Shown piece by piece: positions 1-9,051 of a stretch of 64,000 nucleotides of DNA. Numbering within the stretch: the first letter of the stretch is position 1; every line of letters starts with the position of its first letter. The notes under the pieces were generated by a model that worked only from the letters and a program-made list of their open reading frames with translations, was not told the origin of the DNA and did not search any database. Source of the stretch: DATHTK01 sp035463295 (GTDB lineage Bacteria > Actinomycetota > Rubrobacteria > Rubrobacterales > Rubrobacteraceae); assembly GCA_035463295.1 (NCBI GenBank), contig DATHTK010000023.1:1-64000 (forward strand), written 5' to 3'. The translations under genes were made by a program, and so were the position numbers.

Positions 1-41
1 AAAGTGGCGCGAAGGGGGCCAGCAGCTGTACCATCGTAGTC

Positions 42-106
42 GGTAGGGTACGCATATCTCTCGATCACCTCTTTTGAGCGAGCTGGTGACGAGAACGTAC
101 CCTACC
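42..106. repeat. 11-bp inverted repeat upstream of histidine kinase
   Basis: GGTAGGGTACG at 42-52 and its exact reverse complement CGTACCCTACC at 96-106 are separated by 43 bases, just ahead of the kinase start at 121. It may be a regulator site, a looped operator pair, or the end of an upstream element. The inverted match is seen directly; the role is not known. Confidence 0.45.
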
Positions 107-120
107 CCTTTCGCTTACAA

Positions 121-2454
121 ATGGCCAAAGTCCAGCTAAGATGCAAGTTGGAAAGAGGACACGGGGTAGTCTACGTGGCACCGAAGGATGATCAAGAGCA
201 AGCGCGGAACGCTCCGCGCGAGAGCGAGGAACTCTACCGGCTGCTGGCCGAGTACTCCACCGAAATCGTTTCCAAACACACCCCCGAGGGTGTGTACACC
301 TACGCCTCGCCTGCCTGTCGTTCCTTGCTCGGCTACGAGCCCGAGGAACTCGTCGGATGCTCGGCCTACGAGTACTTCCACCCCGAAGATCTGGAGTGGA
401 TAAGAAGTGCCCATTCGGCCATACTGGAGTTGCCCGACGTTCACACGGTCAGTTATCGCATCCGACGCAAGGACGGCTCCTACACCTGGTTCGAGACCAC
501 AAGTCGTACGGTCCGGGATCCGGAGACTGACGAGGTGTGCGAGATAATAGCCGTCTCCCGCGACATTAACGAGCGGAAACAGGTGGAGGAGGCGCTGCGC
601 GAGAGCCAGGAGGCGCTGCGCGAGAGCGACCAATTCCACCGCTTCGCTGTCGAGGCCGGCCGAATCGGAACCTGGGACCTGGACCTCCGGACCGAAGAGT
701 GCCTGATCTCGCCCAAGATGGCTGAGCTGATGGACTTCTCTCCGGATAAGACGAGTGTGCCGGGATCTCAATGGCGGGAGTCGATCTTACCCGACGATCG
801 GAACTCGATGGCGTCCGCCCTCGACGCCTCTATCGAGAGAGACGCTCCCTTCGAATTGGAGTTCAGGATTGCGCTGAAGGACGGGACGGAACGCTGGCTG
901 TACTCGTGCGGTAGCGTGACCAGAGATGCATCGGGCAATGCACTGCGTGTGCACGGCGCCTCGATCGACGTCACCGAGCGCAAGCGCGCCGAGGAAGCGT
1001 TGCGCGACTCTGAAGAGCGATACCGCACGCTCTTCGATTCGATCGACGAAGGCTTCGGCATCATCGAGATGCTCTACGACGAAAGGGGACAGGCGATTGA
1101 CTACCGCATCCTGGAGACGAACCCGACGTTCGGGCGGATGACGGGCTTCGCGGATGCCGTGGGCAAAACCTCGCTCGAACTCAATCCGGCTGCCGAGCCG
1201 TACTGGTTCGAGACCCTCGGCAGGGTTGCGCAGACGGGCGAGGACGCGCGCTTCGAGAGCTATGCCGAGGCGTTGGACCGGTGGTTCGACGTCTACGCCT
1301 CGCGCGTGGGCGGCGAGGGAAGCCGGAGGGTCGCCATCGTCTTCGCCAACACCACAGAGCGCAAGCGGGCAGAGGAGGCTCTGCGGGACAGCGAGGAGCG
1401 CTACCGGTCGTTCTTTGAGACCGCAGCGGTCGGCGCAGCCGAGGCAGACCTCCGTACTGGACGCTTCGTGCGGGTGAACGACAACCTCTGCCGATTCCTC
1501 GGTTACAGCAGGGACGAGCTGCTGACCATGACGTTCTTGCAGGTCACCCACCCGGACGACCGGGCGAGCAACTCAGGAGGCGTGGACCAGCTGCTGCGAG
1601 GTGAGATCCAGGAGTACGTCACCGAAAAGAGGTACCTGCGCAAGGACGGAGGGATCGTATGGGCCCAGCTTGCCGTTGCTCTAGTACGCGACAGGGACGG
1701 TCGGCCACTGCACTCCGTCGCCATCACGCAGGACATCACCGAGCGCAAGCGTGTCGAGGAGGCGCTTGCGCGGGAGGTACAGGCGAAGAGCAGCTTTCTG
1801 GCCGACATATCCCATGAGCTTAGGACGCCCCTGACCGTTATCCAGGGCAACGCCGAGGTCGGTCTAGAGCTTGGGCGCGACTGTGAGCACGGAGAGATCC
1901 TGGAGGAGATAGCGAGAGAGTCGGGCTCAATATCACGGATGGTCGAGGACCTGCTGTTCCTTGCCCGTTCGGACTCGGACTCGCTGCCACTGGACCGGCA
2001 GAATGTCTCCGTCGAGCAGCTCCTTGGTGGCTTGGCGAGACGGGTCGAGGCCTTAGCCCGCAAGCACGGAGCCGCTTTGCGTAGCACGTTGAGCGGTGAG
2101 GGGCACTTGAGGTGCGACGCGCAGCGCATCGAGCAGGCAGCACTCATCCTGGTTGAAAACGCGGCCAAGTACGGTCCGCCGGGAGAGCCGATAACCCTCT
2201 GTTCCTCGACGCGTCAAGGCGAACTACTGATGGAGGTCGCCGACCGAGGCCCCGGCATCCCCCAGGAAGTGTTGCCGCACATCTTCGAGCGCTTCTACCG
2301 CGGCGAGGACCCGCCAGAGGAGCAAGGTTCGGGGCTGGGGCTAGCCATCGCCAAGACCATAGCCGAAGCCCACGGCGGGAGTGTGGAGATCGAGAGCCAC
2401 CCCGGCGAGGGGACACGGATGTCTCTCCATCTACCTCTGATCGGCGGCCCTTAG
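121..2454 (+). CDS. Multi-PAS sensor histidine kinase
   Basis: A 777-residue cytosolic sensor kinase with no membrane segment or signal peptide. Four PAS domains can be read at about residues 36-150, 170-288, 296-412 and 420-545; the linkers before the third and fourth repeat the same ERKRAEEALRDSEERY motif (about 286 and 413). A HisKA dimerisation domain follows with phospho-acceptor His565 in SHELRTP, then a HATPase domain with the N box (Asn680), DRGPGIP and GSGLGLA (about 736). It should autophosphorylate in response to a PAS-sensed signal such as redox state, light or a ligand. No response regulator lies beside it, so it is an orphan kinase here. The start is uncertain: no clear ribosome site precedes 121, and an in-frame GTG lies at 175. 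Confidence 0.9.
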   Translation: MAKVQLRCKLERGHGVVYVAPKDDQEQARNAPRESEELYRLLAEYSTEIVSKHTPEGVYTYASPACRSLLGYEPEELVGCSAYEYFHPEDLEWIRSAHSAILELPDVHTVSYRIRRKDGSYTWFETTSRTVRDPETDEVCEIIAVSRDINERKQVEEALRESQEALRESDQFHRFAVEAGRIGTWDLDLRTEECLISPKMAELMDFSPDKTSVPGSQWRESILPDDRNSMASALDASIERDAPFELEFRIALKDGTERWLYSCGSVTRDASGNALRVHGASIDVTERKRAEEALRDSEERYRTLFDSIDEGFGIIEMLYDERGQAIDYRILETNPTFGRMTGFADAVGKTSLELNPAAEPYWFETLGRVAQTGEDARFESYAEALDRWFDVYASRVGGEGSRRVAIVFANTTERKRAEEALRDSEERYRSFFETAAVGAAEADLRTGRFVRVNDNLCRFLGYSRDELLTMTFLQVTHPDDRASNSGGVDQLLRGEIQEYVTEKRYLRKDGGIVWAQLAVALVRDRDGRPLHSVAITQDITERKRVEEALAREVQAKSSFLADISHELRTPLTVIQGNAEVGLELGRDCEHGEILEEIARESGSISRMVEDLLFLARSDSDSLPLDRQNVSVEQLLGGLARRVEALARKHGAALRSTLSGEGHLRCDAQRIEQAALILVENAAKYGPPGEPITLCSSTRQGELLMEVADRGPGIPQEVLPHIFERFYRGEDPPEEQGSGLGLAIAKTIAEAHGGSVEIESHPGEGTRMSLHLPLIGGP

Positions 2455-3020
2455 TCGGCGGGCGGTGAAACGCTCAGGCGTGACGCCCGTCCTTGGGGCT
2501 TTCGGTATAGGCCGAGGCGTTCGGGATGGAATGGGTTGCCCGGCCCGGAGAAGGTACGGCGCCTGGTAGTTATGGGAACCCCCTTCTTCGTCTCCAGGTA
2601 TCGTTGGCACCTATTTGCGAGGATCTGACGTGTATTGGGCTTGGGCGAACTCTTCATGTACACGATGAACTGGCCGTTATTCTAACCTCTCGATGCGTCT
2701 GGCGTCGCGCAAGCCAAGCAGGGAGCAGATTCGCTGCCTCTAAGCTAACCTTACCCCAGAGACAAAGCGTATGATCTTGCGCATCTACCGGACCGCGGAC
2801 CAAGAGGAGTCCGATCCCACCACTCGTCGGTCAATATTTCTCGTGCCATACCTCAAGGCTATCACCTTTGAAAACAGACCCTAGTCCTACAGCGACTCTT
2901 ATTTGACCTCCATGTTTCCCTGCTGCTCCCTCCTCTAAAGTGCTGTCCGGCCTCTTTGCCTACAACCGACAGTCCATCGTATATTTCGCTCGCACATGGA
3001 GATGCGAAGGGAGGAAGGCC
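2455..3020. other. Intergenic, 566 bases, no convincing gene
   Basis: Short ORFs on both strands here have no protein-like composition. The segment contains the left copy (2881-2896) of a 16-bp inverted repeat whose partner lies downstream of the hydrolase gene. Base composition is less GC-rich than the flanking genes, as in the rest of the 2.5-7 kb stretch, which fits acquired or decaying DNA. Confidence 0.5.
2881..2896. repeat. 16-bp inverted repeat, left copy
   Basis: CTAGTCCTACAGCGAC at 2881-2896 is the exact reverse complement of 3978-3993. The two copies bracket the alpha/beta hydrolase gene in a segment of about 1.1 kb, as terminal repeats of a small mobile unit would. No transposase is present between them. 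Confidence 0.6.
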
Positions 3021-3857
3021 GTGAACAGCTGGACATTGGGTGAGGAATATTTGACCTGGGGCGGTACGGTACGCTACGCAACCTTCGGGCAAGGCCCACC
3101 GATCGTACTCGTCCACGGCACCCCCTTCTCCTCTTACGTCTGGCGCAAGGTCGCCCCGGCTTTAGCGCAGACCAGCAGCGTCTATGTTTTCGACCTGTTG
3201 GGCTACGGATCCTCCGAAAAACGCAAGAACCAAGATGTCTCTTTGGCTGCTCAGAGCAGGATACTGGCCGAGCTGTTGGATCACTGGGAACTCAGGAACC
3301 CTAATGTCGTAGGCCACGATTTCGGCGGCGCGATAGTGTTAAGGACTCACCTGCTAGAGGGTCGAGATTTCGGCGCTATAGCTCTGATCGATGCGGTGGC
3401 GCTCTCTCCTTGGGGATCACCCTTCTACCGGCTCGTGCAGGAGTACAGCGGTGTTTTCAGGCAGCTTCCCGCGTATATACACAAGGCAATGGCGGCAGCC
3501 TACGTGCGGGACGCTACCTACCACCCCATGGACGATAACACGATGGAGCCTTACCTTAAGCCCTGGCTGGGGGCAGAAGGCCAAGATGCCTTCTACCGTC
3601 AGATCTCTCAGAACGACCAACGTTACACCGACGAGATTGAGCATCGCTACGGTGAGATCGAGCGTCCCGTGCTTATACTATGGGGCGAGGAAGACAGGTG
3701 GATACCTCCTTCCATGGGCGAACAACTCCATAAGGCCATTCCCGCTTCAGAGTTGCGAACGATCCCTCGATGCGCCCACCTGGCACAGGAAGATGCGCCT
3801 GAGACGGTGATCGAACATCTCAGGGAGTTCTTCTCAAGCCATGCCCTCGACTCCTAG
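3021..3857 (+). CDS. Alpha/beta hydrolase, haloalkane dehalogenase / epoxide hydrolase type
   Basis: A 278-residue single-domain alpha/beta hydrolase. The oxyanion-hole motif HGTP is at 32-35. The nucleophile elbow reads GHDFGG with Asp100 where serine esterases have Ser; an Asp nucleophile is the mark of haloalkane dehalogenases, fluoroacetate dehalogenases and epoxide hydrolases. The acid is probably Asp225 (GEEDRW) and the base His253 (CAHLAQ). I start it at GTG 3021 because a GGGAGGA ribosome site lies just before it; an in-frame GTG at 2940 lacks one. It stands alone between two copies of a 16-bp inverted repeat, so it may have arrived as cargo. Substrate unknown; a halogenated or epoxide compound is likely. 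Confidence 0.85.
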   Translation: MNSWTLGEEYLTWGGTVRYATFGQGPPIVLVHGTPFSSYVWRKVAPALAQTSSVYVFDLLGYGSSEKRKNQDVSLAAQSRILAELLDHWELRNPNVVGHDFGGAIVLRTHLLEGRDFGAIALIDAVALSPWGSPFYRLVQEYSGVFRQLPAYIHKAMAAAYVRDATYHPMDDNTMEPYLKPWLGAEGQDAFYRQISQNDQRYTDEIEHRYGEIERPVLILWGEEDRWIPPSMGEQLHKAIPASELRTIPRCAHLAQEDAPETVIEHLREFFSSHALDS

Positions 3858-4190
3858 ACACCCTGCGCGAGCATGCGGCATGGTCGAGAGTCTCGAACTT
3901 CTGCAGGGCTGGAAACCCGTACTCACCCCAGGCAGCACCCAAGAGTGTCATGAGGGCTCATGCTTAATAGACTAGGTGTCGCTGTAGGACTAGAGAAACC
4001 GTCTGGAAAGTGCTCAGCGAGCGTGATGGTAGCTTACGCTAAGCTGCATGGAGAGCAGGAGTACCCTACGGATCTGTCGCCAGAATTCATCGCGGATTCA
4101 TCGGCGCCCGATATAAGGTGATCCTGTCCGCCGGCGCGCACTCGAGGCGCCCGGCTGCTTTCGAGGTGAACCTCGAGTAAGGAGGAGCGT
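3858..4190. other. Intergenic, 333 bases
   Basis: No gene is supported. It holds the right copy of the 16-bp inverted repeat (3978-3993) and, at its end, the ribosome site GGAGGA of the secreted repeat protein that starts at 4191. Confidence 0.5.
3978..3993. repeat. 16-bp inverted repeat, right copy
   Basis: GTCGCTGTAGGACTAG, exact reverse complement of 2881-2896. It lies 120 bases after the hydrolase stop. The bases beyond the repeat show only weak, gapped similarity between the two copies, so the perfect part is short. Confidence 0.6.
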
Positions 4191-4691
4191 GTGAAGCGTC
4201 TAATTCTTGTATTGGCGTCGATCGGGATAGCGATGTCCTTGGCTTGCGGGGTGGCCGTGGCGGCTTCCTTCGTGGGCGATGCAGGCCCGAACACGATATT
4301 GGGCACCTCGGCGTCCGACAGCATAGTCGGTTTGGGTGGCGACGACGCCCTCCACGGGGAAGGCTCCTCCGACGCGGTCTACGGCGGCGACGGTGACGAT
4401 TTAATCCGGGGCGGTTCCGGCAACGACAACCCGGGCTTCGACATCGGCCCCGGGGTCAAGGGCCTCTACGGCGGCTTCGGCGACGACCGGGTCGAGGGCA
4501 ACGGCGGTAAGGACCTGATCGTGGGCGGGGCAGGGGGCGACCTCCTCCTCGGCGGCTCTGGCGACGACCGGATCGGTGATCCCGGATCGGGGTCCCTCGA
4601 CCGAATCTCTTGCGGGGCCGGCGTCGACTTCGTGGAGGCCAGCCCGGGCGATCTCGTGGCTTCCGACTGCGAGATGGTGAACCGCTCCTAG
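4191..4691 (+). CDS. Small secreted RTX-like calcium-binding repeat protein
   Basis: A 166-residue protein with a clear Sec signal peptide (Lys2, Arg3, hydrophobic core, cleavage expected after AVAA near residue 25). The rest is glycine/aspartate repeats of the hemolysin type (GGDGDD, GGSGND, GGFGDD, GGAGGD, GGSGDD at about 65-126), which fold as a calcium-loaded beta roll in known RTX proteins. The last 30 residues have two cysteines (Cys141, Cys160), probably a disulfide cap. The GTG start follows GGAGGAGC. Unlike classical RTX toxins it has a Sec signal, no effector domain and no type I secretion genes nearby, so a structural or calcium-binding cell-surface role is more likely than a toxin. 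Confidence 0.85.
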   Translation: MKRLILVLASIGIAMSLACGVAVAASFVGDAGPNTILGTSASDSIVGLGGDDALHGEGSSDAVYGGDGDDLIRGGSGNDNPGFDIGPGVKGLYGGFGDDRVEGNGGKDLIVGGAGGDLLLGGSGDDRIGDPGSGSLDRISCGAGVDFVEASPGDLVASDCEMVNRS

Positions 4692-5772
4692 GTGGCTCTA
4701 GGTGTTGAGGGAGATCGCGATGTTCGAGTACCCTAGCATCTCTGAGGCAATCTTTGGGTGGACGTCCTTCGTGAGCGAGAGCGCGGTGCATAGTGATGCT
4801 GCCTTTCCCGCCCTCGCCTCCTCGCGGGCTTAGCAGCTCGACTGGCCGTCTCTCATCTGAGCCGCAACACGCACCCTCCGCTGCTCATATGGCCACAGAT
4901 TTGCGGTAGAGGTGCAAATCCAAGATGGTAGATCTTGTCGGTGTGAAGCCGGCGTGTAAGGTGAAGCTCTGTGAGCCGGCCTTGATCGCATGTGGGGTCA
5001 GGGAGAGAGACCTTCGCCGAGATGTACACCGTTCGCCCGTAGAGCCACCGTACGGGTATGTCCTATAGTAAGCTTCAACCAGGCCGTTGCCGATACCCCT
5101 CGGCGAAGCGGCCCGCGGAGCGCCTCCTCACCCTAGCGGCTGGTGCAGTATCTCTTTTCTCTAAGTTCTCGCTAGTTCGATGCGTCGGAAACCGTCGTTT
5201 GCGACGAGAACACGCAGTGTGATCTCGGATGATTTTGTACTTCGAGAGTATGACCAACTCTGTCGTCTGGAAGTGCCACGACACCTTACTTCCTGACCGT
5301 TTAGTCGCTGATTCCTTCGCCACGTGGACTCTGAATCTAGATGACCTTAGGATCCAAGTTCTTGCAGGTCCTCATTAGCACAGTCAGACTGTTACTGGCC
5401 TCTTCCATGATGCGTGACCAGCGTGGGCCTTGCTTAGGAAGTACGAGCGTCAGGCAAGATAAGATGACGAGAGAAGGGTCGTACAATCAGGAGGCAATAA
5501 GAGTCCCAATGAACATGGCGGACCTGTCGGGGACGCTCCCAACGGATCGAACCGCGCACGGTAACGAACAGCAGCGTACGGAAGCATTCTTGACTGGGTT
5601 CGAGTCTGGAGACCCAGATGAGTGCAAGTACCTTCTTCGCCGATGGGGCTGATTGCGAAGCACTGCTTCATGATGCGCTGCTCTCCTTCTTGCCTGGAAC
5701 TAACGTCTTGTTATTGCTTGTTGCTCTACCCTGGGCATTTATGAAGGCGTCTCAAACCGATGCCGCTCTCTT
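4692..5772. other. Intergenic, about 1.1 kb, mostly without genes
   Basis: No ORF here is convincing. Three local inverted repeats cluster in 4898-5056: GATTTGC/GCAAATC (4898-4904 with 4914-4920), a GCCGGC-based stem near 4950-4981, and CCCGTA/TACGGG (5036-5041 with 5051-5056). This may be structured RNA or the wreck of a mobile element. A possible short ORF at 5464-5652 is not supported by composition or by a ribosome site. Confidence 0.4.
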
Positions 5773-5955
5773 CTAGGACGGACGTCCTATTCGGTCTTTT
5801 CTACGCCGCAAGAGCCAATATGCGGATGTTTGACGGAAGTGGTGGCCGCTTATGGGGTCCCTCCAAACTAGCGTTCCGTCTTGTTGCTCCTCCGCGCGCC
5901 AGCCTGCGGCTCGGAGTTCGCGTTGCTGCTTGTCAGCGATACTTTTTTCCACCAT
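5773..5955 (-). CDS. Small hypothetical protein
   Basis: A possible 60-residue cytosolic protein. From the ATG at 5955 it reads as a charged helix (KSIADKQQRELRAAG) followed by a Trp/Asp-rich segment (GTLVWRDPISG, YWLLRRR), which looks more protein-like than the surrounding shadow ORFs. No family recognised and no strong ribosome site. It lies antisense to, and upstream of, a degraded plus-strand gene, so it may itself be a remnant. Confidence 0.3.
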   Translation of the reverse strand: MVEKSIADKQQRELRAAGWRAEEQQDGTLVWRDPISGHHFRQTSAYWLLRRRKDRIGRPS

Positions 5956-6073
5956 GGCTGCATCTCTCACTTTGCCGCTCCAACCGGCGAGAAGGCTAGG
6001 CCCCTTCCCATTTGTCGGCACGCGCTCTCAGCGGCTTTACATCACCCGGACCAAGGCTTTGCTTTCTCCATCT

Positions 6074-6478
6074 ATGGTCGGCGAAATACACGGCAGGGCG
6101 CGTAGATTGGCTCAATCACAAAGGAGGGAGCTTGCGAGCAGATTACGCAGTGAGCGATAGGTGGCGAGGGAGTCGCGCGTGGACTCCCAAGAGGTGGCAC
6201 GCCTCCTCGCGTGAGAAGCGGAATGACCGACCTTCCTCCATGAGGACCTGCTCGCAGCCCGCAATCGTACAAAGAGCGCGCTTGTGGCTCTTGAAGAGGA
6301 CGGTGCCACGGCCACAAAGCGGCAACTTGCCGAGGCACAGAGGGCAATAGAGGTGGCCAGTATGAGTACGCAGCTGCCGGAGGAGATCTACTTTCGGCGT
6401 ATTCCTCGCTCAGCTGCGGCGAAGATCTTCAAGGGCAGGCTCAGCGAAGACACTTTAGCCATCTACCTGGGTGGCTAG
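6074..6478 (+). pseudogene. Gene broken by three in-frame stops, family unknown
   Basis: From ATG 6074 one reading frame stays protein-like to its end at 6478 except for stop codons at 6158 (TAG), 6212 (TGA) and 6224 (TGA). The pieces read RRLAQSQRRELASRL, VDSQEVARLLA, then a longer run through DLLAARNRTKSALVALEEDG to RLSEDTLAIYLGG. All lie in the same frame, so point mutations rather than indels broke the gene. The middle piece resembles a helix-turn-helix start, but I do not recognise the family. The intact 3' part (GTG 6284 to 6478, 64 residues) might still be translated. Confidence 0.45.
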
Positions 6479-6519
6479 ATCCTTCTCAGCAGCACAAACC
6501 CCGATACGATCAATCCAGA

Positions 6520-6729
6520 GGCCGCGGAAGCGTGCTTCTCGCCGTGCTGCTGCACGCCTCGACCAATCTGTTCGCCGTGTCGCCCGTGGTAGCCGAGGCC
6601 GGGGGCATTGCGCTCCCCCTGCTCGCGGCGGTGGCAAAATGGGTGCTGGTAGCCGTGATCGTGGTGTTGGCCGGGCCGGGCCTTGCGCACGGCTTGCGGC
6701 CAGAGGCTTTGCCAAGAACCGTAACCTAG
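6520..6729 (+). pseudogene. CPBP-family intramembrane protease, C-terminal remnant
   Basis: The reading from about 6520 (GRGSVLLAVLLHASTN) ends at 6729 and gives roughly 70 residues. It carries the third conserved CPBP (CAAX protease / Abi) motif, HxxxN, in LLHASTNLF, and a final transmembrane helix (VAKWVLVAVIVVLAG). Intact CPBP proteases are 200-300 residues with EExxR and FxxxH motifs upstream; those are absent here, so this is the tail of a 5'-deleted gene. GTG 6532 could start a 65-residue membrane peptide, but function is unlikely. Confidence 0.6.
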
Positions 6730-6803
6730 AGTGCCCAGCCCCTATTCACTAACGTGCTCAGTAACGGGGTTCTACGAAGTCTGGGGGACTTTATCAGTGT
6801 CTC

Positions 6804-7559
6804 CTACTTGCGCCGTCCAAGCCGGAATGCCCTGGCCGACGCCGTGGCCAGGACCGCCGTAGCCCCCACCGCGGTACCCACGCGGGCCGTAACGGTGCGT
6901 CTCTCGTCGGCCGCAGTGGTGAGCAGACCCCACGCCGAAGATGCCGCGAGAGGGAGGTAGCCGCCTCGGCTCCGCCCTACGGCGGCGGCAAGCACACCGG
7001 TAGCACCGAGGGCCGCCAGAGTCGCACCCACGACGCTCGTTTTGGAGGTCGCGTCCGCCCCCAGGAGCTGGGTGCCGGCGGACAGATTCACGGTGGCGGC
7101 GAGGCCGGTCCAGCCGAGCAGGAGGCCGGTGCTGACCGAGGCGATGCTCTCTTTGTCGGACGGGATGCTCTGGATGCGCCGGTAGGCGACCCCGGTGAGG
7201 GCGACCGCAGCGGGCAGCAGAGCTGGGGTGTAGCCGAAGCGGTCCGACTGCGCCGCCACCGACCAGGCGGTGTTGAGGGCGTAGGCGCCGGCCAGGGGCC
7301 AACCGGTCTTGCGGTTCTCCGGTAAGCGCGAGCGGCCCGTCAGGGCGGCTTGCGCCGCGTTAGCGACGATGCCGGCGAAGATCGGCGCCCACACGGCGAA
7401 CGCGTACCCGGGTGGCGTGATCGCGGTGTCGTAGCGTTCGACGTTCTCCCGGGTCTTCAGCACCAGCGGCCCGAGTGTGGGGACGCTCACCACGGCCGCC
7501 GCGGTGGTCCCCAGGGCGATCGACCGAGCAAGGTCGGAGGTGCGGCGGTCGGTCGGCAT
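6804..7559 (-). CDS. TspO/MBR-like multi-pass membrane protein
   Basis: A 251-residue integral membrane protein of six to seven hydrophobic segments. The motif ITPPGYAFAVWAPIFAG near residue 48 is typical of the tryptophan-rich sensory protein (TspO)-related group found widely in Actinobacteria; members bind tetrapyrrole-like ligands in some species, but this longer subgroup has no assigned role. I start it at ATG 7559, preceded by GAGGAGCGTGGAG; the ORF could extend upstream to 7667, but that part has unnatural composition. It is isolated, with a pseudogene on one side and an IS110 element on the other. Confidence 0.75.
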   Translation of the reverse strand: MPTDRRTSDLARSIALGTTAAAVVSVPTLGPLVLKTRENVERYDTAITPPGYAFAVWAPIFAGIVANAAQAALTGRSRLPENRKTGWPLAGAYALNTAWSVAAQSDRFGYTPALLPAAVALTGVAYRRIQSIPSDKESIASVSTGLLLGWTGLAATVNLSAGTQLLGADATSKTSVVGATLAALGATGVLAAAVGRSRGGYLPLAASSAWGLLTTAADERRTVTARVGTAVGATAVLATASARAFRLGRRK

Positions 7560-8001
7560 GGCTCCACGCTCCTCGGTGTCGCTCGATACTGAAACGATGC
7601 TAGCATGAACGGTATGCCCCAGCCGAGCCGTGGCCACGGCCGCGGTCGGCTGCCCGTAGGGGGCCATCCACGCACGAAGCGTCTAGCGTTGGGCCCGGGG
7701 CTCTTGGTAGCTTCGGCCCTTCTGATCGCCTTTATTCACCCAACCTTCCGACTTGTTTAACTCTGGTCAGGAGCTTAGTGGTCTGCAGCCGCTAAGCTTC
7801 TAGGGCGCCGGTTATGGGGATCGCTCGCCAACCTCCTGCCGCTCTTCTACAGGGTTGGCTTGTTCTAGGCCTGCGACCCACCGGCGTCCGGCGAGCGGGG
7901 TGACTCAACAGAGGCGTGGATCACGGACTCAAAGTCGGATTGTCCTCCGCGCGCCACGACGATGGTGGTGTTGGTAGCGAGCGCGAAGGAGGTCGCCAGA
8001 C
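7560..8001. other. Left end of IS110 element / intergenic, possible bridge-RNA region
   Basis: 442 bases between the TspO-like gene and the IS110 transposase. In IS110-family elements the non-coding end beside the transposase encodes a bridge RNA that guides target and donor recognition. A strong hairpin lies at 7773-7797: GCTTAGTGG, loop of 7, CCGCTAAGC (one G-U pair). The element's exact left end cannot be set from one copy. No ORF is supported. Confidence 0.45.
7773..7797 (+). ncRNA. Candidate stem-loop in IS110 non-coding end
   Basis: Nine-pair stem (7773-7781 with 7789-7797, one G-U) and a 7-base loop (7782-7788), 205 bases before the transposase start. Its place fits a bridge-RNA arm of an IS110-type element, by analogy with IS621; the sequence alone does not prove expression. 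Confidence 0.3.
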
Positions 8002-9051
8002 ATGGAGGTAGTGATCGGCGTAGATCCCCACAAGGCAACGAACGTCGTCGCGGGGATCGACGAGCAAGGAGAATTGGTCGGGCAGGAGACTTTCCCGGCA
8101 AACCGGAAAGGACTACGGGCCCTACAGCGGTGGGCCAAACGCTTCCCGGAGCGCCGCTGGGCGGTGGAGGGCGCATGTGGTATCGGACGTCCGCTGGCAC
8201 AGAAGCTCCTGGCTGCAGGCGAAAGCGTGGTCGACGTCCCGCCCAAGCTCTCGGCAAGGGTGAGGGTGCTCTCAACCGGCAACGCCCGAAAGAACGATGC
8301 GCTGGACGCTACCTTCACCGCCCTCGCCGCTCTTCGAAATGATCGGCTGAGTTCGGTCCAACCTGAGAACGGTCCGCAAGGCCATGCCGAGATTTTGAGG
8401 CTACTAACCGAGAGGCGCGAGGACCTGCTCTGCGAACGTACCCGCGCCCTGAACCGCCTCCACGTCCTGCTGCGAGACCTCCTCTCCGATCCTGTCAGGA
8501 AGCAACTCTCTACCAATGCTGCTGCCAAATTGTTGCGCCGTGCCAGACCCGAGCATCCGGCGGGACGACTCCGCAGACAGCTGGCCGTCGAGGTGGTACG
8601 AGATGTGCGCGCCTTGGACCGGCGGATAGCGGAACTCGACGAGCGTATCGGAGGGGAAGTAGAATCTTCCGGCACCATGCTCACCGAGATTTTCGGCGTC
8701 GGCCCAATCCTGGCCGCGAAGATCGTGGGAATAGTCGGCGACGTTTCGCGCTTCCCGAGCAAGGCTCACTTCGCTTCCTATGCAGGCGTGGCGCCGATTG
8801 AAGCTTCCAGCGGCGAGGTGGTCAGGCACAGGCTCTCGCTTGCCGGGAACCGCAAGCTCAACCAGGTCATACACATGATTGCGGTGTGCCAGGCTCGCAG
8901 CGATCCTCGCGGCGGGGCGTATCATCGGAAGAAGCTAGCGGAGGGCAAGACCCGTAGGGAAGCGATGCGCTGCCTCAAGCGGCGCATCTCGGACATGGTG
9001 TTTAGGATACTGGTCGCGGATTCGCAGCTCGCTTCGCAAATGGTCTCTTGA
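8002..9051 (+). mobile_element. IS110-family transposase (DEDD)
   Basis: A 349-residue recombinase. The N-terminal RuvC-like DEDD domain shows Asp8 (GVDPHK), Glu56 (VEGACG) and Asp99/Asp102 (KNDALDA). The C-terminal Tnp20-type domain has FGVGPILAAKIVG, SYAGVAP and the probable catalytic serine in EASSGE (Ser269 or Ser270). Length is normal and no frameshift is present, so it may be active. IS110 elements lack long terminal repeats and do not duplicate the target, so the borders cannot be drawn here. It sits within the decayed 5-10 kb region, beside a broken toxin-antitoxin pair. Confidence 0.92.

Noticed and set aside
4856..5060. Group II intron remnant
   Set aside because: Some GCCGG-rich stems look suggestive, but no domain V hairpin or reverse transcriptase fragment can be read.
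5341..5652. 103-codon plus-strand ORF
   Set aside because: No ribosome site, no motif and poor composition; at most a remnant.
6158..6226. Possible recoding of TGA or TAG as sense codons
   Set aside because: Two different stop types, no recoding element, and neighbouring decayed genes make simple mutation more likely.
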